Shown: positions 33,958 through 43,591, counted from the stretch's first letter. The stretch: DNA of 51,239 nucleotides from Candidatus Cloacimonadota bacterium (GCA_021734245.1 JAIPJH010000011.1:1-51239), one strand, 5' to 3'. The notes: generated from the letters alone by a model not told the origin. A program made the numbers and translations.

Positions 33958-35190
33958 TTAATGATTAAAAAATTTTTTTCCGAACTCCGATTTTCCAATA
34001 AATTTCATCCTCTTCATCCACTCCATTTTTTCCTGCAATTTCACATTAAATATTTCTTCATCAACATCAAAATCATCCAAATCTTCGGTTGCTCTGCGGT
34101 TATTGAAGAACAGGTTATTTTCTATCACAAAATCATCTGGAACCAAGTGCAAGGCAAAAGGGCATTGATAGCCGTAATAATCGGGAGAATCATAAGCTTT
34201 GCTTTGAGCTGTTTGCACGATGATATTATCTTTGAAAAAACCGGGATTTTCCTCAGTTGAAGAAGTGATCGCAGCTCCCATTGCTCCTGTATCGTAAACG
34301 ATATTGTGTGAGATGAAACCTTGAGGTTTTCCGCGACTGGCATCCCAGAGAGAAATTCCCCAGGTATTCATGTCTTCAATTATGTTGTTATCCACGATTC
34401 CAATGGCATCCACGAAAAGTCCGATACCTTTCCAATAACGCGCGATGTAGTTGTTCGAGATTTTCGCTTTAGCATTCCAGGTAACGCCAACTGCTACTCC
34501 GCGGCCACCTTTGGGAGTTCTTCCACCTGCTTTGTCCATGCCGTCGATATAATTTCCAGTCACGATCGCTTCTGTATTTCTAAAAAGCGCAATTCCATCC
34601 CAGGAATTTCGAATGATGTCATTATCGGTAATTTCCAAATACGAATTTTCACGACCGCAAATCCCCATGATTCCGGAAATATTTTTCACGATCATCAAGG
34701 AATCACCCAGATTATTCGTGATCAGATTATTATGAATTTTTGCGCTGCTGTTTTTTACTACGATCGCTGCATCGCCGGCCATCCCTGCTGAATCACGTAT
34801 TCCATCCGTAATTGTAATGTTCTCCAGATAGAAATCCTGGCAATCAACAATATAAAGTCCGTATCCGGAATTAGTGTGAATAACTGCCGACCTGTCTTTG
34901 GGGCCAATAATTTTAATGTTTTCCCCACTTATTTTAAGTCCGTAAGTTGCCGGATTTGTTGTTTTGGGTTCTTCACAATTGGCACAAGTAGAATCTATAA
35001 AATGAGTTGGAGTCAGTTCATAATCTCCACTTGCCAGCTCTACAATTATGTTATTCTGGCTGGTTTTAAATAGTTCAATCAGATCATTTTCATTATCGAT
35101 TGTTATGGTTTTAGATATGGGATTTGAGATAAAATAAATAACCAGGAATATGAAAATTACAAACAAATAGAACAGAATTTTTTTCAACAT
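33958..35190 (-). CDS. right-handed beta-helix (NosD-like) secreted protein
   Basis: The product is 410 residues. An N-terminal membrane anchor or uncleaved signal (residues 4-21) is followed by repeated turns of parallel beta-helix: GLYIVDCQDFYLENITITDG, AAIVVKNSSAKIHNNLITNN, YLEITDNDIIRNSWDGIALF, AKISNNYIARYWKGIGLF. Such folds occur in polysaccharide lyases, epimerases and NosD copper proteins, but no catalytic set is evident. The ATG overlaps the nitrilase-family gene's stop by seven bases, so the pair is translationally coupled. Function unknown. Confidence 0.8.
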   Translation of the reverse strand: MLKKILFYLFVIFIFLVIYFISNPISKTITIDNENDLIELFKTSQNNIIVELASGDYELTPTHFIDSTCANCEEPKTTNPATYGLKISGENIKIIGPKDRSAVIHTNSGYGLYIVDCQDFYLENITITDGIRDSAGMAGDAAIVVKNSSAKIHNNLITNNLGDSLMIVKNISGIMGICGRENSYLEITDNDIIRNSWDGIALFRNTEAIVTGNYIDGMDKAGGRTPKGGRGVAVGVTWNAKAKISNNYIARYWKGIGLFVDAIGIVDNNIIEDMNTWGISLWDASRGKPQGFISHNIVYDTGAMGAAITSSTEENPGFFKDNIIVQTAQSKAYDSPDYYGYQCPFALHLVPDDFVIENNLFFNNRRATEDLDDFDVDEEIFNVKLQEKMEWMKRMKFIGKSEFGKKFFNH

Positions 35191-35981
35191 TCATACATCT
35201 CCGTTCTTCTGTCATTGAAAGCATGATTGTATTCTGTAACTTTTTTGTCATCAGCTTTTTCGGGGTAGATCTCCACGATTTGAACAGTTTCTTCAGTTTC
35301 AGTGCAGCGATGCAGAATTTCTCCTTTGGTAGAAAGTATCTGACTCATACCGGTAAAGGTTAATTCACTATCCATATTTTTTTCAGTTCCGGTTCTATTG
35401 GAAGTTATCGAAAACACACGATTTTCCAAACTTCTGGTTATCATTGCCTGCTGGCACCAGGGCAATACAAGATTGGCGGAATGAGCAATTATCTGCGCTC
35501 CACGTAATGCCAAGGTTCTTGCTGATTCCGGGAATATCCAGTCAAAGCAGATCATAAGACCAACTTTTACACCATCTTTAGCTTCGAAAACTTTTAGTCC
35601 CGAATTACCAGGAAGAAACCATTTTTTTTCTTCGTAAAACAGGTGGGTCTTCCTATAAACATGGATAGTTCCGGCAGGATTTACCAGCAAAGATGAATTG
35701 TAGAATTTATCTCCATCTTTTTCGGCAAATCCAACTACATAGCTGGTATTTTTTTCTTTCGCCAATCTTGTGAATAAATTTGCCGTGACTCCTGTTTTTG
35801 CTGGTTCTGCAGCTTTTTCCAATTCAGATTTGGTTTTGAATAAGTATCCTGAAGTTGCCAACTCGGGAAGAACAACCAAATCAGCATTTACCGTGGCTAA
35901 TAATTCTTCCATTTTTTTTAGATTTTCCTGGATTTTCAGAAATTTTGGTTCGAATTGTAATACTCCGATTTTATAGATCAA
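35184..35981 (-). CDS. carbon-nitrogen hydrolase (nitrilase superfamily)
   Basis: The product is 265 residues. The catalytic triad is visible: Glu in VVLPELATSGYLF, Lys in YRKTHLF, and Cys in GLMICFDWIFPESAR. The TTG start at 35981 follows GGAGG. Relatives hydrolyse omega-amides, N-carbamoyl compounds or nitriles; the substrate cannot be assigned, though an omega-amidase-like role is common. It is co-transcribed with the beta-helix protein. Confidence 0.9.
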   Translation of the reverse strand: MIYKIGVLQFEPKFLKIQENLKKMEELLATVNADLVVLPELATSGYLFKTKSELEKAAEPAKTGVTANLFTRLAKEKNTSYVVGFAEKDGDKFYNSSLLVNPAGTIHVYRKTHLFYEEKKWFLPGNSGLKVFEAKDGVKVGLMICFDWIFPESARTLALRGAQIIAHSANLVLPWCQQAMITRSLENRVFSITSNRTGTEKNMDSELTFTGMSQILSTKGEILHRCTETEETVQIVEIYPEKADDKKVTEYNHAFNDRRTEMYEC

Positions 35982-36111
35982 AAAAAACCTCCGAAATTTA
36001 ATAATTTTCTTAAGAATTTATAAATTAATTTTAATCAAGTTTGTCAATGATTCCATTCCAAAATTAATTTACTATAATATTATAAAATAATAAATTATAA
36101 TAATATGCTTG

Positions 36112-36290
36112 ACACTAAAACGTCGGGATTTTTTGTATCACACAATTAAAAAAGGCGCATATTTATTATCAGCTGACCAAGGTCAGCATTTTTTTGGTAA
36201 TAAAAGAGTACCACTGATATTCAGTGGTTTCGTCGTATAAAAGGGCTATTTTATAATGGCTCTGAAAAGATGAAAAGTGAGGTGAGAGAC
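36112..36290 (+). promoter_or_regulatory. rimP operon leader with attenuator-like hairpins
   Basis: The divergent gap 35982-36291 is AT-rich and contains a TTGACA word (36109-36114). Downstream a first hairpin, GCTGAC/GTCAGC (36172-36187), is followed by seven T residues; a second, ACCACTGA/TCAGTGGT (36210-36228), is followed by TTT. Placed 65-120 bases before rimP, the first looks like an internal terminator or attenuator. A third weaker structure may lie at 36240-36270. Confidence 0.5.
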
Positions 36291-36291
36291 C

Positions 36292-36759
36292 ATGGAAAAA
36301 ATCATGGTGGAAAAACTTGAGAAAATAGCTAAAGAAGCTTGTTCAAAACAGGGTGTAGCACTTTACGATCTGGAATTGAAGCGTGCTTCCAAAGGTCTTA
36401 TTGTGCTGGTTTATATCACAAAATTGGATGGTGTGAACATTGGTGATTGCCAGATAGTTAGCAGAGAAATCTCGAATCGTTTGGAAATCGATGATTTCAT
36501 AGCTGAACGATTTTTTCTGGAAGTATCATCGCCGGGTTTGGAACGCGAATTGAAATTGAAGAAGCATTACGTGAGTGCGATTGGCGAGAAACTGAAGATA
36601 ACATTCCAGGCAGAAGATAAAAATAAAACAGTGATCGGAGTTCTAAAAGAAGTAGAAACCGATTATTTGAAATTGGATGTAAAAGATGAAATGAAACAAA
36701 TTACATTCAGTGATATAAAAAAAGCAAAAACTTATTTCGATTATAAAAAGAAGAGTTAA
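36292..36759 (+). CDS. rimP: ribosome maturation factor RimP
   Basis: The product is 155 residues. RimP helps assemble the 30S head. Family features: ALYDLELKRASKGLIVLVYITKLDGVNIGDCQIVSREIS, then FFLEVSSPGLERELK, and the C-terminal SH3-like part with ITFSDIKKAKTYFDY. Start preceded by GAGGTGAGAG. First gene of a long operon whose order (rimP-nusA-rnpM-ylxQ-infB-rbfA) is the classic translation and transcription cluster. Confidence 0.95.
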   Translation: MEKIMVEKLEKIAKEACSKQGVALYDLELKRASKGLIVLVYITKLDGVNIGDCQIVSREISNRLEIDDFIAERFFLEVSSPGLERELKLKKHYVSAIGEKLKITFQAEDKNKTVIGVLKEVETDYLKLDVKDEMKQITFSDIKKAKTYFDYKKKS

Positions 36760-36770
36760 GAGAGGGAATT

Positions 36771-38003
36771 ATGAGTGCTAACTTAATGAGTTCTTTAGCC
36801 GAACTGGCCAGTTTGAAACAACTTGATAAAAATCAACTGGCAGAGATCATAAAAGAAAGCTTATATCAGGCAATCTCAAAGAAGATGATAGAAGAAAATG
36901 ATTTGAAGATCATTGCCGAATTTGATACGAACAGAGTGCTGGCAAAATTTAATCGCATCGTGGTGGAACGCGATTTTTCTTTGGGAGAAATCTCCCTGGA
37001 AGAAGCTAAACATTATGAACCCGAAGCCGAATTAGGTGACTTAATTCCCGTGGAAATGTATATTTCCGATTTTGAACCGAAAGTGATCCGTAATGCCAGA
37101 AAGGCAATCTTGGAACGCATTAAGGCATTGGAAGAAAATCGCATTATGGACGATTATGAAAATCAGAAAGATCAGATCATTTCCGGAAAAGTTACTAAAG
37201 ATGATTATAATGGTTACGTAGTAGATATAGGATATGCAGATGCACTTCTGCCGAAGGAAGAGCAGATCGAAGATGAATATTTTAAAGTTGGCGATATCAT
37301 CAAAGCTTTCGTAGTCAACATTCGTAAAAGAAAAAATGATGTGATCGTGATCTTATCCAGAACTCGTCCGGAATTTGTTAAAAGAATATTTGAAACAGAA
37401 ATTCCCGAAGTAAATTCAGGTGACATCGATATAAAAAAGATCGTGCGTGAGCCTGGAATGAGAACTAAAGTTGCAGTAATTTCCAATGATAAAAACATCG
37501 ACGCTACAGCTGCTTGCCTTGGCGAAAAAGGAATTCGTATCGAATCGATCCGTAATCAGTTGAATGGCGAATTGGTGGACATAGTACTTTGGGCAGAATC
37601 TCCTGAACAGCTTATTGCTAACGCAATTGGACCTGATTTGGTAGAAAAAGTTTATCTGGCGGAACGTGGCAGATTTGCTCGTATAATAGTAAGTGAAGAC
37701 AACAAAAATCTGGCAATCGGAAAGAAAGGCAAAAACGTGAAACTGGCTGCCAAACTTACCGATTTCAAATTGGATATTTATACAGAAGAAGAATTTGAAG
37801 AAAAGATCTCGGAAGAAAGAAGAATCACCAGCCATGTAAGCGATCTGGATGGAGTTTCGGCCAAAGTTGCCGAAGTTCTGAAAGAACATGGCTACACTTC
37901 TGTGCAGGATATCTATGATGCCAGCATCGAAGAACTTTGCAATCTGGAAGGTCTTGGTAAAAAAACAGCTAACAAGATCAAAGAATCTTCCAAATTCTTC
38001 TAA
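36771..38003 (+). CDS. nusA: transcription termination/antitermination protein NusA
   Basis: The product is 410 residues. The N-terminal RNA polymerase-binding domain (to about 125) is followed by an S1 domain (ISGKVTKDDYNGYVVDIGYADALLP, RKRKNDVIVILSRT). Two KH domains come next (PGMRTKVAVISNDKNIDATAACLGEKGIRIESI and FARIIVSEDNKNLAIGKKGKNVKLAAKLT), then a C-terminal helix-hairpin-helix (LCNLEGLGKKTANKIKE). NusA controls pausing, termination and antitermination, and may act on the hairpins in its own operon leader. GAGGG precedes the ATG. Confidence 0.97.
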   Translation: MSANLMSSLAELASLKQLDKNQLAEIIKESLYQAISKKMIEENDLKIIAEFDTNRVLAKFNRIVVERDFSLGEISLEEAKHYEPEAELGDLIPVEMYISDFEPKVIRNARKAILERIKALEENRIMDDYENQKDQIISGKVTKDDYNGYVVDIGYADALLPKEEQIEDEYFKVGDIIKAFVVNIRKRKNDVIVILSRTRPEFVKRIFETEIPEVNSGDIDIKKIVREPGMRTKVAVISNDKNIDATAACLGEKGIRIESIRNQLNGELVDIVLWAESPEQLIANAIGPDLVEKVYLAERGRFARIIVSEDNKNLAIGKKGKNVKLAAKLTDFKLDIYTEEEFEEKISEERRITSHVSDLDGVSAKVAEVLKEHGYTSVQDIYDASIEELCNLEGLGKKTANKIKESSKFF

Positions 38004-38015
38004 AATGAGGAAGTT

Positions 38016-38243
38016 ATGTCGAATGGATCATCTCATGCTAATCATGTGCCACAGCGCACTTGTGTGATCTGCCGGCAAAAAAAAGAGAAATATAATTTTT
38101 TAAGATTTATAGTGGTGAAAGGAAGTCCGATCTTCGATCTGAAACAGAAATTGCAGCAGCGGGGAAGCTATGTTTGTGATGATAATGACTGCCTATCTAA
38201 GTTGAAGAGATGGATTTCCAAAAAAGGAAGAAAGATTAAATGA
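38016..38243 (+). CDS. rnpM: YlxR/RnpM, RNase P modulator
   Basis: The product is 75 residues with the DUF448 pattern: RTCVICRQKKEKYNFLRFI near the N-terminus and QQRGSYVCDDNDCLSKLKR. In Bacillus subtilis YlxR was reported to bind and modulate RNase P (RnpM). AATGAGGAAG supplies the ribosome binding site. Its TGA overlaps the start of ylxQ by four bases. Confidence 0.9.
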   Translation: MSNGSSHANHVPQRTCVICRQKKEKYNFLRFIVVKGSPIFDLKQKLQQRGSYVCDDNDCLSKLKRWISKKGRKIK

Positions 38244-38572
38244 AAATTGAAAAGGTTTTGAATTTGCTTCATATGGCCCGAAAAGCCGGTCATTTGATTG
38301 TCGGCTTTGATGCCTGCAAAAGATCATTGATGGCAGGTGATGCTAAATTGCTGATCCTGGCTGAAGATTTGGCAAGTAGGCAGAAATCGGAAATGATAAA
38401 CGTTTCGGAAGCCTGTAATGTGAAGTGGATTGAAATAGGAACAAAAGAAAAATTCGGTGAAGCATTCAAAACCAGAGACCTGGGAATTATCAGTGTAGAA
38501 GATCATAATTTTGCCAAGGGTATTCTGAAGAAAACTGATATTCCTGAAGATAAAATGGGGAAGAAAATTTAA
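38240..38572 (+). CDS. L7Ae-family ribosomal protein YlxQ
   Basis: The product is 110 residues with the L7Ae/L30e/S12e fold: LLHMARKAGHLIVGFDACKRSLMAGDAKLLILAEDLA. It binds kink-turn RNA in relatives. It overlaps rnpM by four bases and lies ten bases before infB. Confidence 0.9.
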   Translation: MKIEKVLNLLHMARKAGHLIVGFDACKRSLMAGDAKLLILAEDLASRQKSEMINVSEACNVKWIEIGTKEKFGEAFKTRDLGIISVEDHNFAKGILKKTDIPEDKMGKKI

Positions 38573-38581
38573 GGGGGAAAA

Positions 38582-40999
38582 ATGCCGATAAGAGTACATC
38601 AATTAGCCAAAGAATTCAAAATTTCGACTGCTGCGTTGAAGAAACATCTGGGCGATATGGGTGTGGAAGTAAAAAGCCATATGAGTCCGGTGGATGACGA
38701 AATAGTTGCTAAGATTCGAGCTAAATTCAACGAAGAAGTCAGAGCCATCAAACAGCGTCAGCACGATAGTAAATCGCTTCATAAAAAAATAATTCTGGCA
38801 AATAAGAAAAAGAAGGAAACTGAGCAGGAAAAAGCTTCTTCTCCCAAACCCAAAGCCATAGATATTCCCAAATTTGTTGAGAAAAAAATTGAGAAAAAAG
38901 ACTCCCGATCTTCTCACAAAAAGCATTCAAAGCCGAAACCAAAAAAGGAACAACCAGTATATAAAGAAAGTAAATTGCCACCAAAATTAAAAGGTGTTAC
39001 AGAACCGAAATTCAAAGACAAAGAATTTACCAACAAAGATGACAAATCTAAAGATAAGAAATTCAAAGATAAATCAAAGCATCTGAAAGCTAAATTAAAA
39101 AGCATGAAGAAGAAAAAGGGACGCAAGACCAAATTTGTTCCTACAGAATTGGAAGAAGCTGAAATTGCAAAAAACATCAAAAAAACATTAATAACTACTT
39201 CCAAAAAGAAAAAATATAAAAAAGATGATAAAACTCAGACTCAGGTTGATGCTAAGATAAAAATTGCCGAGTTTACTTCTGTAAGTGAATTAGCAAAACT
39301 GATGAATGTAAATGCTTCGGATATTATTCAGAAGTTTTTCATGATGGGTCAGATGGTAACGATAAATCAGCGTTTGGATAAAGAATCTTTGGAAATGATC
39401 TGTGATGAATTTGATTTTGATGTGGAATTTGAAGAAGAGTACGGAAAAGAGATCCTGGAAGAAAAAGTAGAAGAAGTCGATGATTCTGAAAAAGTCGGCA
39501 GACCACCGATAGTTACAGTGATGGGTCATGTCGATCATGGTAAAACTGCCATATTGGATAGAATTCGTTCTACAAATGTAATTGCCGGAGAAGCTGGTGG
39601 AATTACTCAGCATATCGGTGCTTATCAGGTAGAATATCAGGATAAACAGATCACATTCCTGGATACTCCAGGTCATGAAGCTTTTGCGGCTATGCGTGCT
39701 CGCGGAGCAAATGTAACTGACATTGCTATTATTGTGGTTGCGGCAAATGAGAGTGTGAAACAGCAAACAGTAGAAGCTATCGATCATGCCAAAGCTGCTG
39801 GAGTTACAATAATCTTGGCGATCAACAAAATTGATCTTAAAGATGCAAATATTGATCGTGTGATTTCAGATTTGATGCAGCAGAACCTGATGCTGGAAGG
39901 TTACGGTGGAGAAATTCTCTGGGTTCCCTGTTCAGCCAAAACCGGTGAAGGAATCAACGAACTTCTGGATACAATTTTACTTTCTGCTGAAATGCTGGAA
40001 CTGAAGGCAGCTGAAGAAGTTCCTGGTAAAGGAATTGTAATTGAGTCGATGAAAGATCAGCGCATGGGAACAATCGTGACTATCTTACTTCAGGAAGGAA
40101 CATTAGAAAAAAGTGATAGCGTAGTTTGTGGAGCTACTTTTGGGCGTATTCGAAAAATGGAAGATGAACGCGGTAAAGAAATTGAAAAGGTCAGTCCAGC
40201 AGGTGTGGCTGTTCTATATGGATTGAACAGTGTTCCCAAAGCTGGAGATATTTTGAATAAAGTAGAAAATGAGAAAACGGCACGTTCGATAAGTACTGAA
40301 CGTAAAAATATTCGTCGTGAACGAGAAAAATATCAGCAGAAAACAAATCTTGATAACCTGTTTCAGAGAATCAAGGAACACTCGATGAGCGAGATCAAGC
40401 TTATTGTGAAAGCCGATACAGACGGTTCTGTGGAAGCTCTTTGTGACTCGTTCCAGAAGTTAAGTACAGATGAAGTGGTTGTGAACATTATCCGTAAAGC
40501 AGTTGGTGGAATTAATGAAGCCGATGTGAACATGGCTTCTGCTTCCGATGCTATCATCATTGGATTCCACGTGCGAGCTAACAACACTGCTAAGAAAATG
40601 GCAGAAGATGAAGGTATAGAGATCAAACTCTATCACATTATTTACGAAGCTATCGAAGATATTCAAAGCGCCATGCAGGGAATGTTAGCTCCTGAAATTG
40701 TGGAAAAATATATGGGAACAGCAGCTGTTAAACAGATATTCAAGATCAAAGGCGTTGGCACAATTGCCGGTTGTGCGGTAGAAAAAGGTAAAATAACCAA
40801 TACCGGAGTTGTTCGACTTTATCGTGATGATATTGTTATTCACGAGGGAAAACTATCATCTTTGAAACATTATGCAAACGAAGTGAAAGAAGTGAAGGCA
40901 GGTTCCGAATGTGGAATCGGCATCGAAAAATATAATGATTTGAAAGAAGGCGATGTGATTGAAAACTTTGTGATGGAAGAAGTCGCCAGAAAATTGTAA
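38582..40999 (+). CDS. infB: translation initiation factor IF-2
   Basis: The product is 805 residues. An N-terminal IF2N helix domain (VHQLAKEFKISTAALKKHL) is followed by a very Lys-rich linker (about residues 55-215). A second IF2N domain comes next (EFTSVSELAKLMNVNASDIIQKF), then the GTPase: GHVDHGKT (G1), DTPGHEAF (G3), NKID (G4), CSAKTG (G5). The C-terminal beta-barrels bind initiator tRNA. GGGGG precedes the ATG. The linker is unusually lysine-rich (KK- and KDDK-type runs), within the range seen in AT-rich genomes. Confidence 0.97.
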   Translation: MPIRVHQLAKEFKISTAALKKHLGDMGVEVKSHMSPVDDEIVAKIRAKFNEEVRAIKQRQHDSKSLHKKIILANKKKKETEQEKASSPKPKAIDIPKFVEKKIEKKDSRSSHKKHSKPKPKKEQPVYKESKLPPKLKGVTEPKFKDKEFTNKDDKSKDKKFKDKSKHLKAKLKSMKKKKGRKTKFVPTELEEAEIAKNIKKTLITTSKKKKYKKDDKTQTQVDAKIKIAEFTSVSELAKLMNVNASDIIQKFFMMGQMVTINQRLDKESLEMICDEFDFDVEFEEEYGKEILEEKVEEVDDSEKVGRPPIVTVMGHVDHGKTAILDRIRSTNVIAGEAGGITQHIGAYQVEYQDKQITFLDTPGHEAFAAMRARGANVTDIAIIVVAANESVKQQTVEAIDHAKAAGVTIILAINKIDLKDANIDRVISDLMQQNLMLEGYGGEILWVPCSAKTGEGINELLDTILLSAEMLELKAAEEVPGKGIVIESMKDQRMGTIVTILLQEGTLEKSDSVVCGATFGRIRKMEDERGKEIEKVSPAGVAVLYGLNSVPKAGDILNKVENEKTARSISTERKNIRREREKYQQKTNLDNLFQRIKEHSMSEIKLIVKADTDGSVEALCDSFQKLSTDEVVVNIIRKAVGGINEADVNMASASDAIIIGFHVRANNTAKKMAEDEGIEIKLYHIIYEAIEDIQSAMQGMLAPEIVEKYMGTAAVKQIFKIKGVGTIAGCAVEKGKITNTGVVRLYRDDIVIHEGKLSSLKHYANEVKEVKAGSECGIGIEKYNDLKEGDVIENFVMEEVARKL

Positions 41000-41014
41000 A
41001 CTGGGAGACCAAAA

Positions 41015-41374
41015 TTGCCCCGTATTAGAATTCAACGTTTGGAAAGTGAACTTTTCAAGCTTATCAGTACTGTTCTCACGTTCAAAGTACGAGATAAAGA
41101 CCTGCAGATGGTCAATGTTACAGAGGTTAAGCTTACCAATGATCTGGCTTATGCCAAAATCTATTATACAACCTTGGAACCAAATGTAAAAAAGGTTCAG
41201 CTTGGCTTGGAACGCAGTAAAGGTTTTATAAAAAAAGAGATCGCAGCTGCTAAATTCATGCGGATCGTTCCGGAACTTATTTTTAAGTTTGATGATAAAG
41301 CAGAAAAAGCTCGCAGATTAGATGAGATCTTTGCTAAAATTCACCAGGAGGAAGCTGATACTGATGAGAATTGA
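41015..41374 (+). CDS. rbfA: ribosome-binding factor A
   Basis: The product is 119 residues. RbfA helps mature the 16S 5' end. Family signature: VNVTEVKLTNDLAYAKIYYTTLEP, then FIKKEIAAAKFMRIVPELIFKFDDKAEKARRLDEI. The start is TTG with GGGAG upstream. Its 3' end overlaps the nrnA start by 11 bases. Confidence 0.93.
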   Translation: MPRIRIQRLESELFKLISTVLTFKVRDKDLQMVNVTEVKLTNDLAYAKIYYTTLEPNVKKVQLGLERSKGFIKKEIAAAKFMRIVPELIFKFDDKAEKARRLDEIFAKIHQEEADTDEN

Positions 41375-42359
41375 CGATCTGCAAAAAATAAAAAAACAAT
41401 TATTAGATGCACTTCCAAATTACAAATCTTTCTGTATTCTCACTCACAAAAATCCTGATGGTGACGGTCTTTGTGCAGCTTTGGCTCTGCAGGAAATTTT
41501 ATTAGATTTTGCCATAAAAGCAGATGTAGTAATCGAAGATGAAATACCAGATAATTACGAATTTCTGAACGGTTCTGAAAGGGTGAAAGTTTTTAATGAT
41601 ACAATGCTGTATAAATTCGTGATAATTCTGGATTGTCATGAAGTTGATCGTCTGGGAAAATGCGCTCCTCTGCTTCACACAGCCAAAGAAGTTTTCGTAT
41701 TCGATCATCACGTGCAGCAGCAGCTGATAGAAAATTCCAAAACTTACATAAATGCCAAAGCAGTTTCTGTCGGTGCAATCCTGTTTGATATGTTTGAAGA
41801 AGAAATTGCAAATCTTCCTGCTGATTCGGCAAATTATGTTGCCAAAGCTCTATATACAACTGTTATAAATGATACAGATAATTTCATAAATATGAACACC
41901 GATGCAGCTACCTTTTTATTTTGTTCCAAATTGATGAAATTTGATATTGTTCCCGGACAGATCACAGAACAGTTTTTACTTTGCCGACCCGTAAATGAGA
42001 TGCAGTTTATCGGGGAAGCTCTCTCTAAAATGGCAACTTATGATGAAGATAATATTCTGTTCATCGTTGCTTCTCTCGATATGTTGGAACGTCATGATCT
42101 TATCGATAAAGAAGTTTCCAAACTTACACGCTGGGTAAAAGGAACTAAAAATGTGAAAATTGTTGCAAGTTTCCTGGAGATAAATTCGAATCGTTATCGT
42201 ATTAGTTTGCGTTCCAATTATATAAACGTAAATAAAATTGCTACAAAATATGGCGGCGGTGGACACAAAAAAGCTTCCGGCTGCGAGATCAAAGGCAGTT
42301 TAGAAAAAGTTCAACAAGGATTGTTGGAAGATATTCGAAACCAACTTCACAGCATTTAA
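41364..42359 (+). CDS. nrnA: DHH-family oligoribonuclease / pAp phosphatase, NrnA-like
   Basis: The product is 331 residues. DHH motifs: THKNPDGDGLCAALAL (metal-binding), LDCHEVDRLGK, FDHHVQQ, INDTDNFINMNTDA, and the DHHA1 domain end GGGGHKKASGCEI. NrnA degrades short RNAs and pAp. The ATG at 41364 lies 12 bases after AGGAGG, a rather long spacing; an upstream in-frame ATG at 41322 would overlap rbfA more. Part of the rimP operon. Confidence 0.93.
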   Translation: MRIDDLQKIKKQLLDALPNYKSFCILTHKNPDGDGLCAALALQEILLDFAIKADVVIEDEIPDNYEFLNGSERVKVFNDTMLYKFVIILDCHEVDRLGKCAPLLHTAKEVFVFDHHVQQQLIENSKTYINAKAVSVGAILFDMFEEEIANLPADSANYVAKALYTTVINDTDNFINMNTDAATFLFCSKLMKFDIVPGQITEQFLLCRPVNEMQFIGEALSKMATYDEDNILFIVASLDMLERHDLIDKEVSKLTRWVKGTKNVKIVASFLEINSNRYRISLRSNYINVNKIATKYGGGGHKKASGCEIKGSLEKVQQGLLEDIRNQLHSI

Positions 42360-42374
42360 ATTCAAAGGATGATT

Positions 42375-43232
42375 ATGAATCCGTTCGGCGTGCTTCTCAT
42401 CGATAAACCTGTGGGATTGTCTTCATTCGATATTATCCGAAAGATCCGCAAAATTACTGATATCAGAAAAGTGGGCCACACTGGAACTCTGGATCCTTTT
42501 GCCACCGGACTTCTGCCGGTTTGTATAGGAAAAGCAACTCGACTTACAAACAGGATGATGGCAAAGGAAAAAGAATATCTGGTTACCATGAAACTGGGAG
42601 TTCGAACCGCAACCGGCGATACAGAAAGCGAAGAGATCGAAGAGCTGCAAATTCCCGAAATCTCAGATAATGATTTGATCGAACTCAAATCTAAAGTCGA
42701 AAAGATTGAATCTCAAATTCCTCACAAGTTTTCTGCCATCAGAATTGATGGCAAACGTGCTTATCAATTAGCTAGGAAAAATGAAGATTTTACCATTCAA
42801 GCCAGACCGATCCAAATAAATGATTTTTCTATTGAAAGTTTTGATTTACCGATCATGAAATATAGAGTTATCGTAAGCAAAGGAACTTATATTCGCACGC
42901 TTTCCGAGACTATTGCAGAGATGCTTGGTACGATCGGAACGACATTAGAATTACGACGAACAAAGATCGGAAATCTGAAAATTGAAAATGCGGTAAAAAT
43001 AAAAGATTTGAATTCAGAAAACTGGCAGCAGAATATGATATCTGTACCTGATATTTTTCCTGATATTGAATCTATAATTATCGAAAATATTGAGCATTAT
43101 AAAAACGGGCGTTTTATAGATTTAGAGCATGAAAATTGCGATGATGTGATGGTTTTATCTCCTGAGCAAGATTTTCTGGGATTCGCAAAAATACACGCCA
43201 ATATGTTGCAGCCCAAGACGGTTTTTATATGA
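42375..43232 (+). CDS. truB: tRNA pseudouridine(55) synthase TruB
   Basis: The product is 285 residues. Catalytic region GHTGTLDPFATGLLPVCIGKATR with the essential Asp, KEYLVTMKLGVRTATGDTE, and KGTYIRTLSE are typical. It makes the T-loop pseudouridine. The ATG at 42375 lies six bases after AAAGG; an ATG two codons earlier abuts that site. It ends directly before a tandem repeat that separates it from ribF. Confidence 0.95.
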   Translation: MNPFGVLLIDKPVGLSSFDIIRKIRKITDIRKVGHTGTLDPFATGLLPVCIGKATRLTNRMMAKEKEYLVTMKLGVRTATGDTESEEIEELQIPEISDNDLIELKSKVEKIESQIPHKFSAIRIDGKRAYQLARKNEDFTIQARPIQINDFSIESFDLPIMKYRVIVSKGTYIRTLSETIAEMLGTIGTTLELRRTKIGNLKIENAVKIKDLNSENWQQNMISVPDIFPDIESIIIENIEHYKNGRFIDLEHENCDDVMVLSPEQDFLGFAKIHANMLQPKTVFI

Positions 43233-43284
43233 AATATATTAATAATAAGAAAAGTGAAAATTCCTCTATCCAGGCAAATTGGAG

Positions 43285-43591
43285 AACCCCTTTGTTCTGC
43301 GAAAGATTGTTACCAAGAAAGACAGAACATTTCCCCTTTGAAGGGGAACAATATGGAAGTAAAGAGAATATGAGTTCCACTTTCGCTCCCTGTGAAGGGA
43401 GCTGGCTCCGTGTAACGGAGGCTGAGGGTTATCAGAAGAAAGTAACCCCTTTGTTCTGCGAAAGATTGTTACCAAGAAAGACAGAACATTTCCCCTTTGA
43501 AGGGGAAAAATATGGAAGTAAAGAGAATATGAGTTCCGCTTTCGCTCCCTGTGAAGGGAGCTGGCTCCGTATAACGAAGGCTGAGGGTTAT
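43285..43591 (+). repeat. 148-nt tandem duplication between truB and ribF
   Basis: Two copies, 43285-43432 and 43444-43591, differ at only a handful of positions and are offset by 159 bases. Each contains CCCCTTTGAAGGGG, GCTCCCTGTGAAGGGAGC, and a GGCTCCGTGTAACGGAGGC-type hairpin. The second copy's CCGTATAACGAAGG weakens the last stem. An in-frame read through both copies (43229-43597) is not convincing as a gene. The repeat ends nine bases before ribF, which has no clear ribosome binding site. Confidence 0.95.

Noticed and set aside
36109-36138. A strong sigma-70 promoter for rimP from TTGACA at 36109.
   Set aside because: The -10 region at 17-18 bases matches poorly, so only the -35 word is noted.
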